Below are positions 48,076-54,890 of a stretch of 57,096 nucleotides of DNA, piece by piece; position 1 is the first letter of the stretch, and each line of letters begins with the position of its first letter. The stretch is taken from positions 1 to 57,096 of the forward strand of contig JAFSKF010000043.1 of assembly GCA_017449065.1 (NCBI GenBank), written 5' to 3'. Source of the stretch: Bacteroidales bacterium (lineage in GTDB: Bacteria > Bacteroidota > Bacteroidia > Bacteroidales > UBA3663). The notes below the pieces were generated by a model, which was not told where the DNA came from, did no database searches, and saw nothing but the letters and a program-made list of their open reading frames with translations. A program made the translations under genes and the position numbers.

Positions 48076-48918
48076 TTAATCTCTCAGGGTATGCTCCAGT
48101 GTCTCGATGCGGGCGCTGATTTCGGCGATAGCCTCCTGGTATTGCTCCTCGTTAGGCATACCGTGATGCCAGCTGGCCACATTCTCCATATAGCTGACGC
48201 CTTTGCCCTTGGTGGTCTGGCTGACCAGCAGGTGCGGCTTCCGGTTCGTGTAGTCGATGCTGGCGAACGTCTGCAGAATGCTTTCCATATCGTCGCCGTT
48301 CATCTCTTTCACGTCCCAGCCGAAGGCACTCCATCGTTCGCGGATGCTGTCGAGCGCCATCACGTCTTCGGTGTTTCCGCTAATCTGCAAGTGGTTGCGG
48401 TCGATGATGGCCACCAGATTATCGAGCTTGTACTGGTGTCCGGCCATTGCTGCCTCGTAGATGGAGCCTTCGCCTTGTTCGCCGTCGCCCATCAGCACGA
48501 AAGTGCGGTACGATCGTTTGTCCATCTTGGCAGCAATCGCCATACCGATGCCGATGCCCAGTCCGTGACCTAAAGCACCCGAGCAGACTTCGATGCCGGG
48601 CACTTCGATGGTGGGGTGTCCGCTCAGCACGCTGCCGAACTTGCCCAAGGTGTTCACCAATGCCGGTTGGATGAATCCGCGACTTTCGAGTACCGTGTAA
48701 AGCGATTCCACACAATGTCCTTTGCTGAGGATGAACCGGTCGCGGTTCGGGTCTTTCACTTGCCCAGGACTGATATTCATGATTTCGGTGTAGAGTGCCG
48801 TCATAACGTTCAGGCACGATAAATCGCCGCCGATGTGGCCTGCTTTCGCATTATAGACCACTTCGAGAAGCCTTTTCCGGTTCTTCTCGCTTTGAAGCGT
48901 GAGTTCTTTTGCTGTCAT
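48076..48918 (-). CDS. Transketolase N-terminal subunit
   Basis: This 280-aa protein equals the diphosphate-binding half of transketolase. It has AGHIGGDLS (His28), LSKGHC, GALGHGLGIGIG and the thiamine diphosphate motif GDGEQGEG (144-151) ending near Asn175. It is 36 bases before the C-terminal subunit, and together they make one enzyme. A tandem 11-bp array precedes its start. Confidence 0.9.
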   Translation of the reverse strand: MTAKELTLQSEKNRKRLLEVVYNAKAGHIGGDLSCLNVMTALYTEIMNISPGQVKDPNRDRFILSKGHCVESLYTVLESRGFIQPALVNTLGKFGSVLSGHPTIEVPGIEVCSGALGHGLGIGIGMAIAAKMDKRSYRTFVLMGDGEQGEGSIYEAAMAGHQYKLDNLVAIIDRNHLQISGNTEDVMALDSIRERWSAFGWDVKEMNGDDMESILQTFASIDYTNRKPHLLVSQTTKGKGVSYMENVASWHHGMPNEEQYQEAIAEISARIETLEHTLRD

Positions 48919-48931
48919 ATTTTTATATAAA

Positions 48932-48973
48932 GGTTTTTAAGGGGAGTAAAAGGGGAGTAAAAGGGGAGATTAA
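48932..48973 (-). repeat. 11-bp C-rich leader array before the transketolase
   Basis: On the minus strand the units are TTAATCTCCCC (48963-48973), TTTTACTCCCC twice (48941-48962) and TTAAAAACC (48932-48940), then 13 bases to the ATG at 48918. The upstream end overlaps the stop codon of the beta-helix gene. Confidence 0.7.
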
Positions 48974-50757
48974 GGGACGTTCGTTTTACTGGGTTCACCT
49001 CCCTTTAAGGGAGGCAGGGGAGGGTCCACATTATTCTCCCAAACGTTGTTGGGGCCGCAGGCATTCTGCAGGAACTTGTCCGACGGACAGAAATTGTCGT
49101 GCACATAGATGTTCGATGACCCTTCGTCGGTGTAGAGCCAGAACCAGTGATTTGGATCGTGGGCATACGAAGGCGAATAGATGTCGTGGATGCGGTTGCC
49201 GGTGATTTCCGTTTCGCGCTGGTTGCCCAGGGTGTAGATGGCGGCACAGTCGTACATGTGTTGGGCAAAGTGGTGGATATGGTTGCCTCGCACGCGATTG
49301 TGATGCATGCATCCTTCGTGCCGGTTCCAGCCCCAGCCTAAGGAAATGCCTGTATATGGTACCTCGCAGATTTCGTTGCCGGCGATGTCGATGTTCGCAA
49401 CGCAGCCCGCTGCAATGGCCACACAGCCCCAGTCTTCGGTGCCGACGTGCTCCATCCGGTTGCCCTCGATGGTCAGGCCGTTCACCACCTCGCGCACATC
49501 GGAAGGCGCATACACCAGATGGGTTTCCAAGCCTGTCGGGCTGAAGGTGCCTGCTACGATGCCGTTGCCCCAGATGTCGGTGAACAGGCAGTGGCGGACG
49601 CTTCCGCCTTCGGTGCCCCACACATAATCCAGGCCGGAACTGCCCAAGTGCCGGAAGGTACACTTCTCGAAGCAGATCTGTTTACCGCCGCGTATGCTTA
49701 CCGCTGCCGCAGGACGTTCCAGCCAGCCCTGATTGTCGAGTTTGTGGTTGTCGATGCGCTCCATCTTCGGCTTGAGTTTATAGGCTTCCGTAAGCGGCAT
49801 ACCGGCTTGCAGCGGGACGTGCCCCTGGTGCGACGGACGCAGCCAAGTGCTGTATTCGAAGCGGATGTTTTCGAAAGCGATGTCTTCGGCCGGGCGGTCG
49901 AGGGTGGCATCGACAGCTGCCAGTGTCTCCACAACAGGCACCACCACCTTTCCCAGTTGCTTGGTCTCGTCGATGCCCGATTCCTTGCGCGGATAGTAAT
50001 ACACTTTCTGCTGTTTCAGGTCCAAGTACCACTCACCGGGTTCGTCGAGCAGCGCCTTGTGGTTCGACAGATAGAAAGGCGAGGCGTTCCAGCCTTTCGG
50101 CCGGTCGTGGCACAGCGGACTGGGCCAGGGGTGCGAAAACTGAATGCCGGCTTCCGGCTGGTGGAAACGGATGGCCATCGAATCGCCGGTTTCTTCGATG
50201 CTTCGGATGCGCAACACAGAGACGCACCACATTTCGTGCAATATCATTTCGGCGTGTCCGACGCCTTCTTTCTGCAACTTCCGGAGCGTGGGCGAGGCAG
50301 GCACGTAAAGCACCTGATTCTGCCGGTCCTGACTCAGCACACGGGCCATATCGTTCCAGTTCGATACGTCTTTACAGCGGGTGGCTTTCTCGCCGTTCAC
50401 ATACAGTTGGCGGAACTCCAAGGGGCGACCCTGAAACTCCGGCACATCGCACACCCATAGCTTTCCCTGTTTCTTCCAGCCGGTCAGTTCGATGCCGCCG
50501 CTAATCACCACTTCCTCTCCGTCGCCCATCAGGCGGGTACGGCTGTCTTCCGCCCGGAATACCAGCGTTTGCTCCAGCGAGTAGCAGCCGTCAGCCAGAT
50601 GAATGGAGATCATCGAAGTGTCGCCCGACCGATGCAACTCACGCGCCTCCACCAGCGCTTCGTATAAAGGCCGGTCGGGTGTCGTATATATGTCGGTTGC
50701 CATCAGGTGGCATCCACAAAAGGTGGCGAATAGTAAAGAGGTTAATAGTCGGTTCAT
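48970..50757 (-). CDS. Secreted right-handed beta-helix glycosidase, GH141-like
   Basis: The 595-aa protein has a signal peptide (about residues 1-20) and then the pattern of a parallel beta-helix: short repeated strands with Asn and Gly turns such as CLFTDIWGNGIVAG, IEGNRMEHVG, IAGNEICEVPYTGISLG and ITGNRIHDIYS. The whole resembles GH141, a beta-helix family with an RG-II alpha-L-fucosidase member. I cannot name the catalytic residues with certainty. It is the first gene of the run that includes the split transketolase. The last 17 or so residues (DPPLPPLKGGEPS...) are encoded by a palindromic repeat and are not part of the fold. Confidence 0.72.
   Translation of the reverse strand: MNRLLTSLLFATFCGCHLMATDIYTTPDRPLYEALVEARELHRSGDTSMISIHLADGCYSLEQTLVFRAEDSRTRLMGDGEEVVISGGIELTGWKKQGKLWVCDVPEFQGRPLEFRQLYVNGEKATRCKDVSNWNDMARVLSQDRQNQVLYVPASPTLRKLQKEGVGHAEMILHEMWCVSVLRIRSIEETGDSMAIRFHQPEAGIQFSHPWPSPLCHDRPKGWNASPFYLSNHKALLDEPGEWYLDLKQQKVYYYPRKESGIDETKQLGKVVVPVVETLAAVDATLDRPAEDIAFENIRFEYSTWLRPSHQGHVPLQAGMPLTEAYKLKPKMERIDNHKLDNQGWLERPAAAVSIRGGKQICFEKCTFRHLGSSGLDYVWGTEGGSVRHCLFTDIWGNGIVAGTFSPTGLETHLVYAPSDVREVVNGLTIEGNRMEHVGTEDWGCVAIAAGCVANIDIAGNEICEVPYTGISLGWGWNRHEGCMHHNRVRGNHIHHFAQHMYDCAAIYTLGNQRETEITGNRIHDIYSPSYAHDPNHWFWLYTDEGSSNIYVHDNFCPSDKFLQNACGPNNVWENNVDPPLPPLKGGEPSKTNVP
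48998..49014. repeat. Palindromic repeat forming the 3' end of the beta-helix gene
   Basis: CCTCCCTT (48998-49005) and AAGGGAGG (49007-49014) are inverted around one base. In the reading frame of the beta-helix gene this encodes PPLPPLKGGE-type residues, a peptide that I know as a frequent spurious tail in Bacteroidetes proteins. Confidence 0.6.
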
Positions 50758-50793
50758 GGATAAGTGCTTGGCAAGTTAAAGCCTAATGCGCGG

Positions 50794-50825
50794 CAAAGAT
50801 AATTAAAAATAGCAAAAGCGGCAAA
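50794..50825 (-). promoter_or_regulatory. Promoter of the catabolic operon (beta-helix gene first)
   Basis: On the minus strand the -7 box TATCTTTG lies at 50794-50801 and TTTG at 50822-50825, 20 bases apart. It is 36 bases upstream of the start at 50757 and likely drives the run down to the GH127 gene. Confidence 0.65.
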
Positions 50826-50872
50826 TTTTAGGGGCGCTTTTTGAAAAGGAATGGAAAAAATCGATGCGAATG

Positions 50873-50903
50873 TTTGAAATATGAAAGAAAAACAGTAACT
50901 TTG
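50873..50903 (+). promoter_or_regulatory. Promoter of the queuosine-precursor transporter
   Basis: The -33 TTTG at 50873-50876 and the -7 TAACTTTG at 50896-50903 are 19 bases apart. Transcription would start near 50911, so the leader is about 110 bases. Confidence 0.7.
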
Positions 50904-50932
50904 CACCCGAAATTTAGCAATAACTACTGGCA

Positions 50933-51020
50933 AACCGGAGGCCGTATTAAGTCGTGAGACTTTGTGCCCTGCCTCGCTGGCTCGCCCGAGTAATCTAGGT
51001 TAAACCTCGTAAAAAACAAG
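50933..51020 (+). promoter_or_regulatory. Structured leader, possible preQ1-type riboswitch
   Basis: Two folded parts are visible. GAGGC (50938-50942) pairs with GCCTC (50971-50975) and encloses a perfect AAGTC-GTGA-GACTT hairpin (50949-50962). Downstream, CGAG (50987-50990) pairs with CTCG (51006-51009), followed by an A-rich tail TAAAAAACAAG that ends 2 bases before the ATG. The A-rich tail over the ribosome site resembles preQ1 class I aptamers, and the gene behind it handles queuosine precursors. The pseudoknot pairing is not convincing by eye. Confidence 0.45.
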
Positions 51021-51022
51021 AA

Positions 51023-51724
51023 ATGTCTGAAAAAATGAAAGCTCGCAGAGCGCTGGTCAAAGATCAGGCGCGTCGCAAAGTGTCTTCCCTCTACATGGCT
51101 CTGGCTGTGGTATCGTGTGTGTGTCTCGTGGCCAGCAATATTCTGGTTTCAAAGCGTCTGACGTACGGCTTCACGGGAGGCCTGCTGCTGTTCCCGATCA
51201 CCTATATTATTGGCGACGTAACCACCGAAGTCTATGGATTCAAGGCTGCCCGACGGATTATCGTGATGGGCTTCCTGATGAATTTCGTCGTAGCATTGGC
51301 AGGAGCCGTTGCTGCCGCTTTGCCGGGCGTGGAGAACGATCCTTCCTCGTTGGCAGTCGATACCATTTTCCACATCGACGGCGGTATGGCGATGATTGTA
51401 CTGGCGGCTTCGATGATTTCCTTCCTGTGCGGTTCGTTGGCCAATGCTAAAGTGATGCAGCTGATGCACAATCGCGACGGCGAACGCTTGTTCACCCTTC
51501 GTGCCATTCTTTCGACGATAGTGGGAGAGGGCGTCGATTCGCTCATTTTCTTTCCGATTGCATTCTTTGGCGTGATTGCCGACGGCTACATGTCGTGGGC
51601 CGATCTGGGGCGCATGATGCTGTTTCAGGTGAGTCTCAAAACATTATACGAAGTGGTGGCGCTGCCTGTCACGCTGAGGGTGGTTCGTGTCGTCAAGCAG
51701 TTGGAGGATGAGTCGGATCACTAA
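51023..51724 (+). CDS. yhhQ: Queuosine precursor transporter (YhhQ family)
   Basis: This 233-aa membrane protein has about six spans and the family signature around TYIIGDVTTEVYGFKAARR, with SLANAKVMQ and a conserved region GEGVDSLIFFPIAF. The family takes up queuine or preQ0/preQ1 for the tRNA base queuosine. A long structured leader precedes it and a hairpin terminator follows, so it is transcribed alone. Confidence 0.9.
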   Translation: MSEKMKARRALVKDQARRKVSSLYMALAVVSCVCLVASNILVSKRLTYGFTGGLLLFPITYIIGDVTTEVYGFKAARRIIVMGFLMNFVVALAGAVAAALPGVENDPSSLAVDTIFHIDGGMAMIVLAASMISFLCGSLANAKVMQLMHNRDGERLFTLRAILSTIVGEGVDSLIFFPIAFFGVIADGYMSWADLGRMMLFQVSLKTLYEVVALPVTLRVVRVVKQLEDESDH

Positions 51725-51768
51725 GGTTTTCCGATTGAGAATGTAACCATAGGCAGGCAAAACCAGAG

Positions 51769-51816
51769 AAAACGGACCGGGTTTCGCAAATTTTACGCGG
51801 ATTCTGTCCGTTTTTT
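51769..51816 (+). terminator. Terminator of the transporter gene
   Basis: AAAACGGAC (51769-51777) pairs with GTCCGTTTT (51806-51814) over a 28-base loop and is followed by T residues. It is 44 bases after the stop codon. Confidence 0.5.
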
Positions 51817-51829
51817 CGCATAAAATCTA

Positions 51830-51837
51830 TATATTTG
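51830..51837 (+). promoter_or_regulatory. Promoter (-7 box) of the DUF3109 gene
   Basis: TATATTTG at 51830-51837 fits the -7 consensus and lies 17 bases before the ATG at 51855. The -33 element is unclear. Confidence 0.5.
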
Positions 51838-51854
51838 CGCCAACATTATTATAT

Positions 51855-52502
51855 ATGGTAGGAATCGGTGATACATTGGTGAGCGAGGATGTGCTGAAGG
51901 AAGCCTTCTGTTGCGACTTGGCGGCTTGCAAGGGCGGCTGTTGCAATTCGGAGGGCGAAAGCGGTGCACCGCTCGATGCCGATGAACTGGCGGTAATGGA
52001 TGCGATGACCGAACTGGTGTGGGATCAGCTGACACCTCGTGCCCAGCAGGTGATTCGCGAAAAAGGACCTTACTTCAAGGACAAGGCCGGCGATTGGGTG
52101 ACTTCGGTGGTGGAGGGTCACGATTGTGTGTTCTGCACCTATCCGAGCGACGAGGAATGTCTGCGTGCAGGAGTGCCGACGGGTTCCTGTCTGTGTGCCA
52201 TCGAGAAAGCGTTCCGTGCCGGCGAGTTCACCACCCATCCTGCCTACAGGGACGGAAAAGAGCCTTTCATGAAACCCGTTTCCTGCCATTTGTATCCCGT
52301 CCGCCTGAAGCAGTTGGGCGATTATCTGGCCCTGAACTACGACGAACAGGTGAAGCTTTGCGGTTGCGCCATCAAGCTGGGCCGCAAGCTGCACGTGAAG
52401 GTCTATCAGTGCGTGAAGGAGGCGCTTATCCGGCGTTTCGGACAGAAATGGTACGATGAACTGGAACTCTGTGCCTCAGAAATGGAAAAAGCTGGGATAT
52501 AG
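51855..52502 (+). CDS. DUF3109 family cysteine-rich protein
   Basis: The 215-aa protein has the family marker CCDLAACKGGCC at residues 19-30 and further cysteines (CVFC, CLC, CHLYP, CGC) in the rest, a pattern like YkgJ-type metal or iron-sulfur binding proteins. No enzyme activity is established for the family as far as I know. It is widely found in Bacteroidales as a single-copy gene. It is not clearly tied to the genes around it. Confidence 0.85.
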   Translation: MVGIGDTLVSEDVLKEAFCCDLAACKGGCCNSEGESGAPLDADELAVMDAMTELVWDQLTPRAQQVIREKGPYFKDKAGDWVTSVVEGHDCVFCTYPSDEECLRAGVPTGSCLCAIEKAFRAGEFTTHPAYRDGKEPFMKPVSCHLYPVRLKQLGDYLALNYDEQVKLCGCAIKLGRKLHVKVYQCVKEALIRRFGQKWYDELELCASEMEKAGI

Positions 52503-52546
52503 AAAGTAATTCAGCTTTCGCAAGATTCAGCGAAGGGCTGAGAAAG

Positions 52547-52715
52547 GGAGTTAAAATGTAGTAAAAAGGGAGTAAAAGGGACGATAGCACAAGTCCCCAA
52601 AACTTCCGACAAAAGCAACAAACGTCCTTTTTACTCCCCTTTTACTCCCCTTTTACTCCCCTTTAACTCCCCTTTAACTCCCCTTTAACTCCTCTTAATC
52701 TCCCCTTAAAAACCC
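52547..52715 (+). repeat. 11-bp C-rich tandem array with a long inverted copy
   Basis: Eight units run from 52629 to 52715: TTTTACTCCCC three times, TTTAACTCCCC twice, TTTAACTCCTC, TTAATCTCCCC and TTAAAAACCC, ending 8 bases before the start at 52724. An inverted copy of the unit lies at 52547-52583. Bases 52560-52583 pair with 52623-52646 in 22 of 24 positions plus one G-T pair, with a 39-base loop. Confidence 0.8.
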
Positions 52716-52723
52716 TTAATAAT

Positions 52724-53449
52724 ATGAACCGTACATCCCAATATCAGTTCACCATCATCGTGCCCATCTACAATGAGGCAGAAACCATCTCGCGTTTGGG
52801 AAAAGAGCTGCAGGCTTTCCTGAAGCAGGCCCCTGTGTCAAGTTGTGTCCTTTTGGTCAACGATGGTTCCACCGACAATAGCCTCGGAGGCATCCGGAAT
52901 TTGTGCTCCAACGAGGGAATATTTTTTCTCTCGTTTGAGAAAAATTGCGGCCTAAGCGCGGCGATAAAAGCGGGCATCGATTACTGCGAATCTTCTTACG
53001 TGGGTTATATTGACGCAGACTTGCAGACTTCTCCGATGGATTTCAACCTTTTGCTGGCCGATGCTGCCGACTATCAGCTGGTGACTGGAGTGCGTGCCAA
53101 CCGTAACGATTCCGGCTGGCGCAGGTTCCAGTCGAAGTTCGCTAACGGGTTCCGTCGCATGATGACCGGCGATGAAGCGCTCGACACTGGCTGTCCGCTG
53201 AAGGTCATGCAGACTCCTGCTGCCAAGCGGATTCCGTTCTTCAAGGGGATGCATCGTTTCCTGCCTGCTCTGATTATGTTGCAGCACGGTAAGATGAAGC
53301 AGATTGAGGTGCGCCATTTTCCCCGTTTGGAGGGGAAATCGAAGTTCTCGATGCGCAACCGTTTCTGGGGTCCTTTGGCCGATTGCATCGCCTTCCGCTG
53401 GATGAAGAGCCGCTACATCAATTATAAGGTAGCCGAGAATAATTTGTAA
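52724..53449 (+). CDS. Family 2 glycosyltransferase
   Basis: The 241-aa protein has the GT2 fold of the DPM1/ArnC type: TIIVPIYNEAETI at the N-terminus, VNDGSTDNS for the nucleotide, and the metal motif DAD at residues 97-99 in GYIDADLQTSP. GCPLKVMQT and the basic HFPRLEGKSKFSMRNR segment follow. It lacks C-terminal membrane spans, so it probably works with a partner at the membrane. The acceptor is unknown, most likely a polyprenyl phosphate. Its upstream leader is the tandem array at 52547-52715. Confidence 0.85.
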   Translation: MNRTSQYQFTIIVPIYNEAETISRLGKELQAFLKQAPVSSCVLLVNDGSTDNSLGGIRNLCSNEGIFFLSFEKNCGLSAAIKAGIDYCESSYVGYIDADLQTSPMDFNLLLADAADYQLVTGVRANRNDSGWRRFQSKFANGFRRMMTGDEALDTGCPLKVMQTPAAKRIPFFKGMHRFLPALIMLQHGKMKQIEVRHFPRLEGKSKFSMRNRFWGPLADCIAFRWMKSRYINYKVAENNL

Positions 53450-53554
53450 AATAAGGCAAATTAGATAGCCATTTTATGTAAAATAAGGCAAAGTAAAGGT
53501 GCTGTTTTATGTAAAATAAGGCAAATTAGATTAAATAAAATGGTAAAATAAGGC
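53446..53554 (+). repeat. Four GTAAAATAAGGC repeats at 32-33-bp spacing
   Basis: The 12-bp sequence GTAAAATAAGGC occurs at 53446-53457, 53478-53489, 53511-53522 and 53543-53554. The starts are 32, 33 and 32 bases apart, close to three DNA turns. Flanking sequence is partly kept (AAATTAGAT after copies 1 and 3, TTTTAT before copies 2 and 3). The first copy overlaps the glycosyltransferase stop and the last abuts the promoter of the next gene. Confidence 0.85.
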
Positions 53555-53573
53555 GTTTTTCAAATATCTTTTG

Positions 53574-53581
53574 TATCTTTG
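53574..53581 (+). promoter_or_regulatory. Promoter (-7 box) of the AAA/DUF4143 gene
   Basis: A perfect TATCTTTG lies at 53574-53581, 19 bases ahead of the ATG at 53600. The T-rich stretch at 53555-53559 is the best -33 candidate and directly follows the last spaced repeat. Confidence 0.65.
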
Positions 53582-53599
53582 TACCCAAAAAAGGAAGAA

Positions 53600-54880
53600 A
53601 TGATAGACAAACGTACATTAGAATTGATACTGACTGATCAGCGTACTGAGATTGATGGTCGTGCAAGTGAACAGCTGTGCCATAGAGCGGAAGAACAACT
53701 GGTTGACTTGTCAAGTACACAGGCACAAGTGATAATTGGAGTGCGGCGAAGTGGTAAGTCAACACTTTGCTATCAGGCTTTGCGTCGGAAAGGAATCAAG
53801 TTTGCTTACGTTGATTTCGATGATGAAAGGTTGGCAAAACTGCATTCTGATCAGCTAAATGATGTTTTGGAGATTCTTTATAAGATATATGGAGACTTTG
53901 AATGTCTCTTCCTTGATGAAATACAAAATGTGGAAGATTGGCATCTTTTTGTTAACAGGATGCTTAGGATGAAGATGCATATTGTTGTTACTGGTTCGAA
54001 TGCAAAATTGCTGAGCGGAGAACTGGCTACACACCTTTCAGGTAGGAGCAAGGAAATTCCGCTGTTTCCATTCTCTTTTAGGGAATACTGTGCCATGAAA
54101 CTGGTTGATGTTATCACTAAAACCACAAAAGGAGAGGCTTTCAGACGTGCAGCATTTGATGAATTTTTGTTGCAAGGTGGTTTCCCTGAACTTTTGATTA
54201 ATAAAGACCATAAGTCATATGTAAAAGATTTGGTTGACAATATTCTCACAAGGGATATCGAACAAAGATATAAGATACAATATAAGGCAGCCTTCAAGTC
54301 ATTGTCACATCATCTGCTAAATGTTTCTCCAACCATAGTTTCTGCGCCAGAATTGGCAAGAACGTTCCGATTCAAGTCAGAACATACAGTTAGGAATTAT
54401 ATTGACTATTTGAAACAGGCATATTTGCTGATCAGCATACAGAAGTTCTCGCTGAAAAGCAAAGTGAGGCAGACAAGTGAGAAAGTGTATGCCGTTGATG
54501 TTGCTATGATGAATCAACGGGATAATGCTTTTGCAGGAGAAAACCTCGGACATCGTTTAGAGACGGTAGTGCTAACCCATTTAACTCGTAAATGTATCAT
54601 TGAGGGACTTGATGTTTATTACTTGAACGAGCGTAGTGGAGAATGTGATTTTGTGGTTTGTAAAAACAATCGGGCAGTTCAAGCTATACAGGTTTCATAC
54701 GATATAACGGCAGGCAAGACCAGAAAACGAGAGATTGATGGTCTTATCTTAGCTGCAAAACAGACGGGATGTACAGACCTCCTTCTGCTGACTGACCACG
54801 AATATGGGTCGGAAGAAGTTGGTGGCAATACGATAAAAATACAACCTGTGTATGATTGGAGTTTGGAGTTGGGATTATAG
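53600..54880 (+). CDS. AAA family ATPase with DUF4143 domain
   Basis: From ATG 53600 the product is 426 aa; an in-frame TTG at 53579 lies inside the -7 box and is not used. The N-terminal AAA_14 part has Walker A GVRRSGKST (47-55) and Walker B CLFLDEIQN, then a sensor-like VVTGSNAKLL. The C-terminal DUF4143 part contains an EVAV-like nuclease-type fold with CDFVV. Such genes are common in Bacteroides, are often horizontally acquired, and have unknown roles. Base use is AT-rich compared with the genes before it, which suggests a recent arrival. Confidence 0.85.
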   Translation: MIDKRTLELILTDQRTEIDGRASEQLCHRAEEQLVDLSSTQAQVIIGVRRSGKSTLCYQALRRKGIKFAYVDFDDERLAKLHSDQLNDVLEILYKIYGDFECLFLDEIQNVEDWHLFVNRMLRMKMHIVVTGSNAKLLSGELATHLSGRSKEIPLFPFSFREYCAMKLVDVITKTTKGEAFRRAAFDEFLLQGGFPELLINKDHKSYVKDLVDNILTRDIEQRYKIQYKAAFKSLSHHLLNVSPTIVSAPELARTFRFKSEHTVRNYIDYLKQAYLLISIQKFSLKSKVRQTSEKVYAVDVAMMNQRDNAFAGENLGHRLETVVLTHLTRKCIIEGLDVYYLNERSGECDFVVCKNNRAVQAIQVSYDITAGKTRKREIDGLILAAKQTGCTDLLLLTDHEYGSEEVGGNTIKIQPVYDWSLELGL

Positions 54881-54890
54881 GTTGAAGCTG

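Noticed and set aside
44147..48918. Sulfoquinovose transketolase (sulfo-TK) pathway
   Set aside because: That pathway has a split transketolase but no FGGY kinase step, and no sulfo-sugar transporter or aldehyde enzyme is present.
53446..53554. CRISPR array
   Set aside because: Repeats are only 12 bp with partly conserved, short spacers, there are only four, and no cas gene is near. A phased operator fits better.
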